Source of the DNA: Lotus japonicus
Taxonomy: Eukaryota; Streptophyta; Magnoliopsida; Fabales; Fabaceae
Direction of reading: 5' to 3'
NCBI RefSeq assembly: GCF_012489685.1
Contig: NC_080042.1
Location: forward strand, 11,298,150 to 11,362,149
Length of the DNA stretch: 64,000 nucleotides
The translations under genes were made by a program, and so were the position numbers. Below the pieces are notes generated by a model that was given only the letters and a program-made list of their open reading frames with translations, was not told the DNA's origin and searched no databases. Positions 47,962-58,581 of this stretch are shown one piece after another. Numbering within the stretch: the stretch's first letter is position 1; every line of letters starts with the position of its first letter.

Positions 47962-50106
47962 CCACGCGATTGTCCCGTCCGTAGTGGCGCTAAGTGGCGA
48001 TGAGTTGGGTGTGGTCCCACGCGATTGTCCCGTCCGTAGTGGCGATAAGTGGCAATGATGTGGGTATGGTCCTGCGTGATTGTCCCGTCTTGTGAGACCT
48101 TATTGATCGATCCATTTTGGTAGCAACATATAGTTGCATTATAGGGAACTAACATCTGACCCTATGTTGTTGGATTTTAGTTGTTGGTTTTATTGATATA
48201 TGATTTGATGTTATATTGTTGAGGTTATTGATATCTGATTTGATGTTATATTGCTGAGGTTGTCGATATTTGATTTGATGTTGTATTGTTGAGGTTATTG
48301 ATATCTGATTTGATGTTATATTATTGATTTCATGGTTATCTGATTTAAACCTAGGGTGTTAAGTTGTGGATATCTGAGTAAATATATGTTGTTAAGTTGT
48401 TGATATCTGAGTTAAAACCATATCGTTGATTTTGCTGATATGCTGATATATGATTTGATTTCATGTTGGTAGATATACGGTATCATCTATCCTGAATTAA
48501 ATTGGTAGCTTACTTACCATGGCATGTATTAGATTTGAATAACATGCTTTTCTCTTTTATATGTGGTAGTTGTATGGAGTTAACCCTTTCTATTTGCTAC
48601 TTGTTGTTTGGGCGCTTAACGCTATTAGGCGATGGAGAATCTTCGATGGAGCTTGATCTTCGTACGAGTCAGAGAGAAGAACTTGAAGAACTGCGGATGA
48701 CTCGAAGAATAGAGTCGGGTGTAGGGCTAGAGCCTTGGGTTAGAGAGCTTACCCTTATTGGTTTAAGCTTGCATAAAGATTTTAGGAATTTATATTTGAG
48801 GTTTCGGGTAGGTTCCGATGCATTGCTTTCCTGCGGTTCCCCGATGTGGAGATCGTAGGGAGTATGTCGGATTCATGGTGTCATTGCATAATAGGTTTTT
48901 TGTTGAGTTGTTTCTATTGGTTAGGTTTTGTAGTTGGGAGTATGCATGACATGTTTTGGAAATACATTTGAAAAGAAAAAAATATACTCGTGTTTATAAA
49001 TCACTTTGGAAAATATTGCATATTCACCTTATCAGATTGTTACCGTAACCCCTGAAATTCGGGGCGTTACAGCAAACAACAAGGCATCATCATGATCCCC
49101 TTATGTCCAATATAATCTCATGTGACATATTTTACTTTCAAATTATCAATTGACTAGTATTTTTTACGCGTGCGATGACGGGGGATATTCATTTTTATTT
49201 ATTTTGTGTGTTTTTATAATTTTGTGTTATTTTCATTTTTGTTGTTAATTATATTAAAAAATTTGAAGTTTTTTTTGTAATAAATGTGTTTTTTGTTTGT
49301 TTGATCGTAGCATGGTGATGGATTTAGTGTGTTTTAAGTGTCTTGTCTCCCTTGAAACGACACACCACACACTTTTAACTTGTCTTGTTTTACAACTCTT
49401 GTCATTTTCGTGTTGCCTTGGTAATATAGTGGATTGTATTACCTATATGTAGAATTTAACCTGTCATTTTTTATTTTATCTTGGCTGATGTTGGTAGTGC
49501 AGGTATCCTCATGTCTCTTTTCTACTCCATTCACGACGATTGAAATAAAATATTATGTCACCAGCCTGCCGCTTCATTGGGTTCTTTGTTGTGACGCGTT
49601 GCTGCATTGCAACCATCTTTGGTGACAACAAACACCTCATATGCGCCTAACCTCTAGGGAGCTTCATCTGGCCTAGGCTCGACCTCCTCCAGATATGGTG
49701 AAGGTCAATTTTGATGTTTCTGTCTCAGTATCTAGTTTAGTTGGTTTTAGCTTTTTATTTTGATTTTTTTTCCTTGAAAATTGTGATACAATATTTTCAT
49801 GGTGAAACTTCCAATTGCTCTTGTCATCCCACAACAACTTTTCAACCTAACACATCAACTTCTCCTCCAAAAAGTTGGTTGAAATTGTGCTTATTAGTAA
49901 ATATTATAACATCTATGAGTGTTCAGTCTACAACTTGAAAATAATGCTTGTGAGTAATGAGTTCTTCGTCTTTTGATCTTATAGTTGCGGTTAATGCTCT
50001 CCAAATGAAAATTTTCTTTGTTCCTCCATAACCATAGAAAAAATATTATACCCGTTTATCATAATTAATTGCTAATATGATTGTGTCATAAATACTTTTA
50101 TATTCC

Positions 50107-50198
50107 GCTATGTTGGTATGAAGATGTACACGCTATGTTGTTGATATGAAGATGTACACGCTATGTTGTTGATATGAAGATGTACACGCTATGTTGTT
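50107..50198 (+). repeat. 28-bp tandem repeat, ~3.3 copies
   Basis: Units contain GCTATGTTGTTGATATGAAG followed by ATGTACAC. The first copy is 25 bp; copies two and three (50132-50159, 50160-50187) are identical; a partial fourth follows. Confidence 0.9.
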
Positions 50199-51934
50199 AG
50201 ATCTTGTCTATCATAACATAATTCATCCATAATAAGCCTATTCTGAGAAGTTGGTATTGATGACCTATCAATTTGAGTCATTTGGGGAAAGCGACTAATG
50301 ACCTGTTGTTGCTTTGCAATAAAGTGATTATTATTAAAAATACAAATTTTTTTATTTGCTTCTCAGTAAGTTTTAAATTTTTTTTTTGTGTGCATCGGAA
50401 GGGTAGTAAGTTTTAAATCTACAACAACATTAAAAGTAGTAGTGTAAAAAACTATTGCATTATAATTAATTGAACTCTGACACAATATAACTAAAATTTA
50501 ATATGGTAATTTTTTTATTTGAAACATACATTTAGTAATATTAATTTGTTGAATGCTTGTAGAGGCTTCATTGCTTCAAGGATATGATTCTCTGGTAGAA
50601 TTGTAAGTTATGTGAAAAAGGTGAATTTTGAAACATTGTAATTGTTAATTAGTAATATGAAATTTAATATTGATATGAACTAAACTTACTTGTATGGTTG
50701 GAAGAAGATCACGACTAAATTAATTATGTGTGCGAGTTTTATCTTTAAGTCAACTTAATTGTTAAGTTGTGTCATAATTAAGCACTTCGAAGTTGGATTT
50801 AAATTCAAACTTTAAGATTTTTACCTTTTGAGCTTCTACATAACTCCTAATTAAATGACAATATTGCATAATATATAACCATTATTTGTATGCTTATATT
50901 TTTAATTTTATATGTTATAATCAATAGATATATTGATTTTTATGACCTTCACAATATTAAGTTTTAAGACTTATTTTAATAACTTTTAATTAATACCTTT
51001 TTTCATTTTTTTTACTTTTCAAATTCATAATTTGTTACTCTTTTATTTTGTATTTTTAGTTTTATAATTTAAATTAATAGAAATATAAATAATATGTATT
51101 TTATATTTGTTTATCTACGAATAAAATGAAGCACAATTCTAAGAAATTTTCCTTTTTTTTTATATTTTATAATGATATTTTTTATTTTTTATTTTACACT
51201 CATAAGAATATAATGCATTTATAGATATTAAATTTGTGTAAATGTTACACATGTTTTATGGAGTTGGGGATGGGAAAAGTTTTTTGACTCATGGATTTTG
51301 TTCTTTGTTTTTAATGATGAATTGACATTTAAATTCATTATTGAAGGTTACGTTTCTATCTAACTCCTAATTGGTTTTTTAATTAAGGTTACAGAGAACG
51401 ATTAAGATGAAAACTAACAAACGGTCATGATTGATCTCCTATAAAATAATCTACACAATTACAAAAATATACATGGTAAAAAATATATTCATGAGTCATG
51501 GTTAATAGAAGGACAATTTTACCCTCCAGTTTTTTAGGTTTCACCAAATGCAAATTAAACTTTTGAAAGTATTTATATGTAAATAAGGAATTTACATTCT
51601 GCCTTGTGTTTCATACAAAACTTTTACTGAAAGAATCATAATGGTATAATACTAAATTCTACTAATAACCAATTGCAAGCATTATTACCTACCAAGAACA
51701 TGTTTCTGAGTCCGACCAGAAAAAACTAATCATGAGGCACTAAAAGGTTTATGATTTTTTGGTGTTGGTTATTTTTTAAATCCTCTAATTCTGCTAATGA
51801 GCAAAATATTATTTTTGGTAATAAAATTTTCTTTTATGTACTCTTAACTTCTGACACCGGAGGTATTTTGGACATGGATAAAGTTTACATTGAATAATGA
51901 GGTGAGTGAACCAACCTTTCACTACCAAAGGTAA

Positions 51935-52110
51935 GGATAGAGTGAGCATACAGAGCAGCTTCAATGACTTCATAGTTTTCGAATAAATCATGGAAACCAC
52001 ATGAACCATCACTCCAGTTTCTTCCAATTGTACCTCTTCTTACTGCATAATCTACTAAGTTCCATAGCTGCCTGAATTTTTGAGCTTCTCTATCACTGGT
52101 CCAAGCATAA
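51935..52110 (-). pseudogene. Unrecognised single coding exon or fragment
   Basis: On the - strand the frame from about 52110 reads DYAWTSDREAQKFRQLWNL, then VDYAVRRGTIGRNWSDG and FENYEVIEAALYAHSILTFG, with protein-like composition quite unlike the AT-rich surroundings. A possible acceptor (TTATTAATAG) precedes it and a possible donor (CCTTTG|GTAGTG) follows. No neighbouring exon was found, so it may be one exon of a gene with long introns or a captured fragment. I do not recognise the family. Confidence 0.35.
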
Positions 52111-52565
52111 TCTATTAATAATGCATGAATAAAGAGTTTGAGCAGATTAAAATGCATTTGAAAAAGAAAAAGAGGATGAAGTTAGCAAATCAGTACAACA
52201 TAATTTAATGTTATTTGACTTATTTCAATAGCAAAGAAATATACTTTTCTAAGTAAAACCAAAAATTGGTTTTGAGAGAAAATAAAGGAAACAAAGTAAA
52301 GGAAGGAAAGACATTGGTACTTAAATATAAGAGAATTAATAAATTTTTTTAATCAAAGATCATTAAGGTGATACCTAAGTAAACCACGACTTCCTTCCTT
52401 GAGAGTAGGGTTTGAAAACATGATTAAATGCTACGGGAAAAGAGTAATTCAACAAGTTGAAAGTTAAAAAAGGAAATAGATAAACCCAAGACAAAAGAAT
52501 ACAATTGATGGAAAAGATGGTAACTTTGAAATGAGATGTAGGGATCAAGAGAAAGAAGCGATAAT

Positions 52566-55382
52566 TGTAAGACCCAAGATTTTAGAATTAAATAAATATT
52601 TAATTTTCAACTCACGCATAGGATTCTGTGTAAGCGTGAGGGGAACTTGACTTGTGTTTAATGTTTGGATTAGTGTTATGAAGAAGAAAGTTCAAGAAAT
52701 GGTTAAGAATAGTTCTATAGTCGCTATAAGTTATAGCATGAGTCATATTCACTCCCGCCTTAGGGCGAAAACGTTAGTAAAGGGCTAATATGCTCTTAAA
52801 GCACTGTAGAAACAATATTCAAAAATATTAAGAGGAATATAAGAATTTCTCTTATTCCTTTCCATGACTAGTGTTTCGAAACAAAACCCTGGACTGTACG
52901 AACGATCGATTTCCGTTGTCGGAAGTTTGCCGAAACCGAGTTCCTTATAACTCAAGAACCTTAAAACGAACTGTAAATGAAGACTTTTTTCTATTCGGAG
53001 CCTCAAACGAAGATTCCACACGCGAATACCCATTTCTTTCGATGTTTTCGACCTTTCTTCAGAAGGAAGTTTTCTCTGTAAGATCAAGTTTTGATCTAGT
53101 ATTACAACTCTATGTTTTGATGATTACAAGTTAACCTTTTAGTATGAACAATTATGGTACTCTAACATGTTTTCTGAGTGTGCTCTTAACAGGCTCTGAC
53201 CTTGACACAATCTCACACAAATCAGAAGCACTATGCTAAAAGAGTGACCCTAGCAACGCTTTCGCAATATCTATGTTCAGTCTGAACAGTAGAAAAGCTT
53301 CAGAAGATCTGAAGTAAATCAAGCTCTGATAAGGACTCAGCTCACTTGAAGTTCTGATGAACCAGACGTTCTGACAACCCAGACACTCTGAAGGTTCAGA
53401 AGTTCTGATGGTGTAGAAGACTCTGAAGATCCATAAGCTAAAGAGTGAAGACTCTGAAGTCCAGAAGCAACTAGCTCTGAAGACCAAGTACTGATCCTCT
53501 GAGTTGAGAATCAGAAGGTACAACGGTCAGAAGATCCATGCTTCCCTCTGACTCTGATCAACAAGCTTCACAAGTTCCAACACGAAGCGCTCCTCTGATC
53601 AGAAGTCAAACGAGGTTAAAGGTCAAGTCACTATCCAAAGTACAAAAGCAATTGTATTATCCTGACGACCTAACCTAACATTCTCAGCCACAGCAGAAGC
53701 TGAAAATTCCAGAACTGCCCTCCAACGGTAGCATTCCCATGCAACGTTCAAACCCTAATCCTTGGAGTATAAATAGAGGCAGAAGATTGAAAGATGCGGC
53801 TAGAAGAATCTCACACGCGCAAGCTATATTCAAACCTTCTAAGCTTCCTTTCTTCATTGAATTCATTGTGTTTACTATAAGCTTTTTAGAAGCAATCTCT
53901 TTGTAAACAAGAACAGTTTTTTAGTTTACCTTTAGAAGATCAAGGTTGATCGGATCCTAAAGAAGACTAATAGAGTGAATCTTAGTGTGAGCTAAGTCAG
54001 TGTATTGTTAGTCACTTGTAGGTTTCAAGTGCAGTTGTAACAATTATCTGATTAGTGGATTGCCTTCATTCTAAGAAGGAAGAAATCACCTTAACGGGTG
54101 GACTGGATTAGCTTGAGTGATTCATCAAGTGAACCAGGATAAAATCCTTGTGTGCTTTTCTATCTCTTATCTTAAGCACCTCTTGTGTCCCGAAAAGATT
54201 TGCTAAAATCTTAAGGTGGAAGTTTTATTCTGAAAACGTTATTCAAACCCCCCCCTTTCTACCGTTTTTCATATCTTTATTCTCTTCTGACATCAACTGC
54301 AAAAAGTAACTTTTCGGGTTAAATCGACTAACATCGTTAGTGAATCGTTTGTTTAAATTCCAAGAAACCTGCTTCCAGTTCTGGAATTCTGTCGCCGGAT
54401 TCTATCTTATAATTCATAGAGGAATGTGCAGGAAAAATCAGAATCGCGAAATTTTCATTTTCCCGCGTTTTCTACCTCCTATAAATAGGTGAAAAATAAA
54501 AAATTCTTCACCATTGCCACACCAAACCCGCGAGCTTCAAGGAGAGAAAGGGAGGAGAGCTTTTCGCCATTTCTTGTCTGATCGTCGCTACGCGTAGGCC
54601 TCGAGGTACTGATGCTATTCCTTACCTCTGATCGTAAATTCTGTCGTTTTTCTCTATGTCTTTCTGTGCTCAAAGTTTTGAGCTTTTTGTAAAGTTGCCC
54701 GAATAACTTGATTTCTCTGTCAAAACCTCTTCTCTACTAACCCAAGAGCATGAATATCCGGTTGTTATTCGCCGATTCTCGCCGAATCGTCGTAGGAATT
54801 CAAAAACTGCTCAAATACCCATTTTTATGCTGAGGTTCCGCTTTTTGGATCGAAAACTCTCGACTGAGCTTAGCTTCAGTAGGATTAGTTGTCATAAATG
54901 TCGTTGGTATCAACTTCATCCAATTTTTTTTTCGAAATTCCGACTTTGAGTTTCTGAGCTAAAAATCTTGACCAAAATACCCCTAGTCGCATTTCGAATT
55001 CTAAAGTTTTTCTGAGAGTTTCCCTGGCCTAGATATCGCTTAGAAATACCTAGGAATTAAATTAGATCGAAGAAAAAGTTCAAGAAACCCTATTATTTAG
55101 AAGTGGCCGAAACCTGTTTGTTATGGTACCGTGTCCAAAAATAATTTTTGAGTCTGCATGGCTTGCGCTATAGCGTAGCCCTTTCAATTGTCGAAATTTT
55201 GGCTTTGGTTTCGTGTCATTCCGAGTTTTGTAGCTCGAGTTATGCACGTTTTAGCGAATGAAGTCTCTGTTGTCCATTCGTGCCTTAATAGGAACTCTGA
55301 GGCTTTAAAAGCTTTCTTTCTGGTTTCGATTAGTGTTGTTAGATAGTGTTACTTCTAGTAGGGCATGTGTTGATGATGTTGT
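52566..55382 (+). mobile_element. LTR 'E' of the long-LTR family, interrupted twice by SIRE-like insertions
   Basis: Begins TGTAAGACCC and runs in register with copies A, C and D. It is interrupted at 53077 by a SIRE-like solo LTR, resumes at 54285 with TATA box TATAAATA at 54480-54487, and is cut again at 55383 by a SIRE-like element. Its 3' end lies beyond the window. Near 55335-55375 it shares AGATAGTGTTACTTCTAGTA with copy D only, so D and E form a subfamily. Confidence 0.85.
53077..54279 (+). mobile_element. SIRE-like Ty1/copia solo LTR in LTR E
   Basis: Begins TGTAAGATCAAG and ends ATATCTTTA, with an exact 5-bp duplication TTCTC (53072-53076 and 54280-54284). It aligns along its length with the 5' LTR at 55383-56598. 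TATA box TATAAATA at 53768-53775. 1203 bp; no internal sequence. Rich in TCTGA/TCAGA words, including CTCTGATCAGAAG. Confidence 0.92.
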
Positions 55383-56598
55383 TGTAAGATCAAGTTTTGA
55401 TCTAGTAGTACAACTCTATGTTTTGATGATTACAAGTTAACCTTTTGATATGAACAATTGTGGTACTCTAACGTGTTTTTCTGAGTGTGCTATTTACAGG
55501 CTCTGACCCTGACTCAATTTCACACAAATCAGAAGCACTGTGTATAAAGGGTAACCCAAGCAACGCTTTCGCATTCACCATGTTCAGTATGAACAGTGGA
55601 AAAGCTTCAGAAGATCTGAAGCTATACAAACTCTGATGAGGACTCAGTCGCTAGAAGCTCTGATGATCCAGAAGTTCTGACAACCAAGAAACACTGAAGG
55701 TTCAGATGTTCCGATGGTGTAGAAGACTCTGAAGATCCAGAAGCTGAATAGTGGAAACTCTGAAGTCCAGAAGCAAGAAACTCTGAAGGCCATGTTCTTC
55801 CCTCTGAGTTCAGAATCAGAAGATACAATGGTCAGAGGATCTGTGCTATCCCTCTGACTCTGATCAACCGGCTTCACAAGTTCCAATACGAAGCATTCCT
55901 CTGATCAGAAGTCTCCTAGGTTAAAAGGTCAAGTCGCTATCCAAGTACAAAAGCAAGTGTACCTTCCTGACGACCTACCTAACGTTCTCAGCCACAGCAG
56001 AAGCTGGATTTTCCAGAACTGCCCTCCAACGGTAGCATTTCCCATGCAACGCTCAACCCTAATCCTTGGAGTATATATAGAGGCTGAAGATTGAAAGAAG
56101 CGGCTAGAAGAAAAAAATATACAAGAAGCAATACACACGCGCAAGATATATTCTAAGCTTTCTTTCATCTTGTAATTTATTTTAGTTTACACTCAGCTTA
56201 TTCAGAAGCAAACCCTTGTAAACACCAACCTCAAACAGTTGTTTGATTTTCCTTTAGGAGATCAAGGTTGATCGGATCCTAGAGAAGACTAAGAGAGTGA
56301 ATCTTAGTGTGAGCTAAGTCAGTGTAATTGTTAGTCACTTGTAGGTTTCAAGTGCAGTTGTAACTCTTACCTGATTAGTGGATTGCCTTCATTCTAAGAA
56401 GGAAGAAATCACCTTAACGGGTGGACTGGAGTAGCTTGAGTGATTTATCAAGTGAACCAGGATAAAATCCTTGTGTGCTTTTCTATCTCTATCTTTTGCA
56501 CTTAGTTCTCGAAAAGATTTGTTAAAATCTTTAAGGTGGTAGTTTTGTACTGAAAACGTTATTCAAACCCCCCCTTTCTACCGTTTTTCATACCTTCA
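55383..56598 (+). repeat. 5' LTR of the SIRE-like element
   Basis: TGTAAGATCAAG to ATACCTTCA, 1216 bp. TATA-like TATATATA at 56072-56079, about 690 bp in. Matches the solo LTR at 53077-54279 closely, with scattered small indels. Sireviruses are known for conserved palindromic motifs in the LTR; here CTCTGATCAGAAG-type words recur. Confidence 0.92.
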
Positions 56599-56600
56599 AT

Positions 56601-56612
56601 TGGTATCAGAGC
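56601..56612 (+). other. Primer-binding site (initiator Met tRNA)
   Basis: TGGTATCAGAGC, two bases after the LTR end, complementary to the 3' end of plant initiator tRNA-Met, the usual minus-strand primer of copia elements. Confidence 0.9.
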
Positions 56613-56670
56613 GCAAGTTCTGATTACCACACCTAACAGTGTTCAGTGATCCGGGCCGGTGTGAAAAACA

Positions 56671-58581
56671 ATGGCAGCCACCACCAGTGAAACTCAAAGA
56701 GATGGTTACAACGCAAAGCCTCCTATGTTCGATGGTCAAAGGTTCGAATATTGGAAAGATAGACTGGAAAGTTTCTTTCTGGGTTTCGATGCAGATCTCT
56801 GGGATATTATTGTGGATGGCTATGAGCGTCCAGTTGATGCAGATGGCAAAAAGGTCCCAAGGTCAGAGATGTCTGCAGATCAAAAGAAGCTGTACTCACA
56901 ACATCATAAAGCAAGAGCAATTCTTCTAAGTGCTATCTCCTATGAGGAGTACCAGAAGATTACAGATCGTGAGTTTGCTAAAGGCATTTTTGATTCTCTG
57001 AAGATGTCTCATGAAGGAAACAAGAAAGTCAAAGAATCAAAGGCATTGTCTTTGATCCAAAAGTATGAATCCTTCATCATGGAGCCAAATGAGTCCATTG
57101 AAGAAATGTTCTCCAGATTTCAACTGCTTGTAGCTGGCATACGTCCTCTCAACAAGAGCTACACAACAAAAGATCACGTCATAAGGGTCATCAGGTGTCT
57201 TCCTGAAAGTTGGATGCCTTTGGTGACTTCAATAGAGCTCACGAGAGATGTTGAGAATATGAGTTTAGAAGAACTCATCAGCATTTTGAAATGCCATGAG
57301 CTGAAGCGCTCAGAGATGCAAGATCTGAGGAAAAAGTCCATAGCCTTGAAATCCAAATCTGAAAAGGCTAAGGTTGAGAAGTCAAAGGCTCTTCAAGCTG
57401 AAGAAGAAGAATCTGAAGAAGCATCAGAAGATTCTGATGAAGATGAGCTGACTCTGATCTCCAAGAGACTCAACCGCATCTGGAAGCACAGGCAGAGCAA
57501 GTTCAAAGGCTCTGGAAAGGCAAGAGGAAAGTCTGAATCCTCAGGTCAGAAGAAGTCATCAATCAAGGAAGTCACTTGCTTTGAGTGCAAAGAATCAGGG
57601 CACTATAAAAGTGACTGTCCAAAATTGAAGAAGGACAAGAAGCCAAAGAAGCACTTCAAGACCAAGAAGAGTCTGATGGTGACATTCGATGAATCAGAGT
57701 CAGAGGATGTTGACTCTGATGGTGAAGTCCAAGGACTCATGGCTATTGTCAAAGACAAAGGAACAGAGTCAAAGGAAGCTGTTGACTCTGACTCAGAATC
57801 AGAAGGAGATCCAGACTCTGACGATGAAAATGAGGTATTTGCTTCCTTCTCTACCTCTGAACTGAAACATGCTTTGTCTGATATCATGGATAAGTATAAC
57901 TCCTTGTTGTCTAAGCATAAGAAGCTGAAAAAGAACTTATCTGCTGGTTCTAAAACTCCTTCTGAACATGAGAAAATCATATCTGATTTGAAAAATGATA
58001 ACCATGCTTTAGTTAATTCTAACTCTGTGCTTAAGAATCAAATTGCAAAGTTAGAAGAAGTTATTGCCTGCGATGCCTCTGATAGTAAGCATGAATCTAA
58101 GTATGAAAAATCTTTTCAAAGATTCCTGGCTAAAAGCGTAGATAGAAGCTTAATGGCTTCAATGATCTATGGTGTAAGCAGAAATGGAATGCATGGCATT
58201 GGCTATTCTAAACCAATTAGAAATGAGCCTTCTGTGTCTAAAGCTAAATCCTTGTATGAATGCTTTGTTCCCTCTGGTACCATATTGCCTGATCCTGTAC
58301 CTGCTGAAGTTGCTAAAAACCCTCTTAAAAAGGGATCTTTCTCTATGACTAAATATCATGCAAATATTCCTTTAAAATATTATGTTGAGACACCCAAGGT
58401 GATCAGAACCTTTAGGGTAACTAACAAAAGAGGACCCAGAAAGTGGGTACCTAAGGACAAGATTATCTATGTTGCAGATATCCTTGATAGCTCCACTGAA
58501 ACACCAATCATGGTATCTGGACAGTGGATGCTCGCGTCACATGACGGGAGAAAAGCGTATGTTCCGAGAGCTGAAACTTAA
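56671..58581 (+). CDS. Gag polyprotein region of the SIRE-like element
   Basis: Forms the capsid and nucleocapsid of the virus-like particle. 636 codons from ATG in AACAATGGCAGCC, 72 bp after the LTR. Residues about 18-230 are the copia gag domain ([40 protein letters not shown]). A CCHC zinc knuckle, [14 protein letters not shown], spans 303-316. The long Ser/Asp/Glu-rich and helical C-terminal part is typical of Sirevirus gag. The last ~25 codons of this frame are not homologous to protease. The protease motif lies one frame over, so the true gag homology ends near 58500 and continues in the next feature. Confidence 0.92.
   Translation: MAATTSETQRDGYNAKPPMFDGQRFEYWKDRLESFFLGFDADLWDIIVDGYERPVDADGKKVPRSEMSADQKKLYSQHHKARAILLSAISYEEYQKITDREFAKGIFDSLKMSHEGNKKVKESKALSLIQKYESFIMEPNESIEEMFSRFQLLVAGIRPLNKSYTTKDHVIRVIRCLPESWMPLVTSIELTRDVENMSLEELISILKCHELKRSEMQDLRKKSIALKSKSEKAKVEKSKALQAEEEESEEASEDSDEDELTLISKRLNRIWKHRQSKFKGSGKARGKSESSGQKKSSIKEVTCFECKESGHYKSDCPKLKKDKKPKKHFKTKKSLMVTFDESESEDVDSDGEVQGLMAIVKDKGTESKEAVDSDSESEGDPDSDDENEVFASFSTSELKHALSDIMDKYNSLLSKHKKLKKNLSAGSKTPSEHEKIISDLKNDNHALVNSNSVLKNQIAKLEEVIACDASDSKHESKYEKSFQRFLAKSVDRSLMASMIYGVSRNGMHGIGYSKPIRNEPSVSKAKSLYECFVPSGTILPDPVPAEVAKNPLKKGSFSMTKYHANIPLKYYVETPKVIRTFRVTNKRGPRKWVPKDKIIYVADILDSSTETPIMVSGQWMLASHDGRKAYVPRAET

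Larger units (their letters stand above)
42437..49071 (+). mobile_element. Solo LTR 'C' of the long-LTR family, split by solo LTR D
   Basis: Begins TGTAAGACCC and ends CGGGGCGTTACA, with an exact 5-bp duplication GCAAA (42432-42436 and 49072-49076). Without the nested copy (44794-47961) and one duplicated CCACG it is about 3462 bp. TATA box TATAAATA at 43144-43151. It is close to copy A in sequence. No internal retrotransposon region. Confidence 0.9.
49077..52560. other. AT-rich intergenic region
   Basis: About 3.5 kb with very high A+T. It holds a 28-bp tandem repeat (50107-50198) and one candidate minus-strand exon (51935-52110), listed separately. No RNA gene or transposon end was recognised in the rest. 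Confidence 0.4.
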
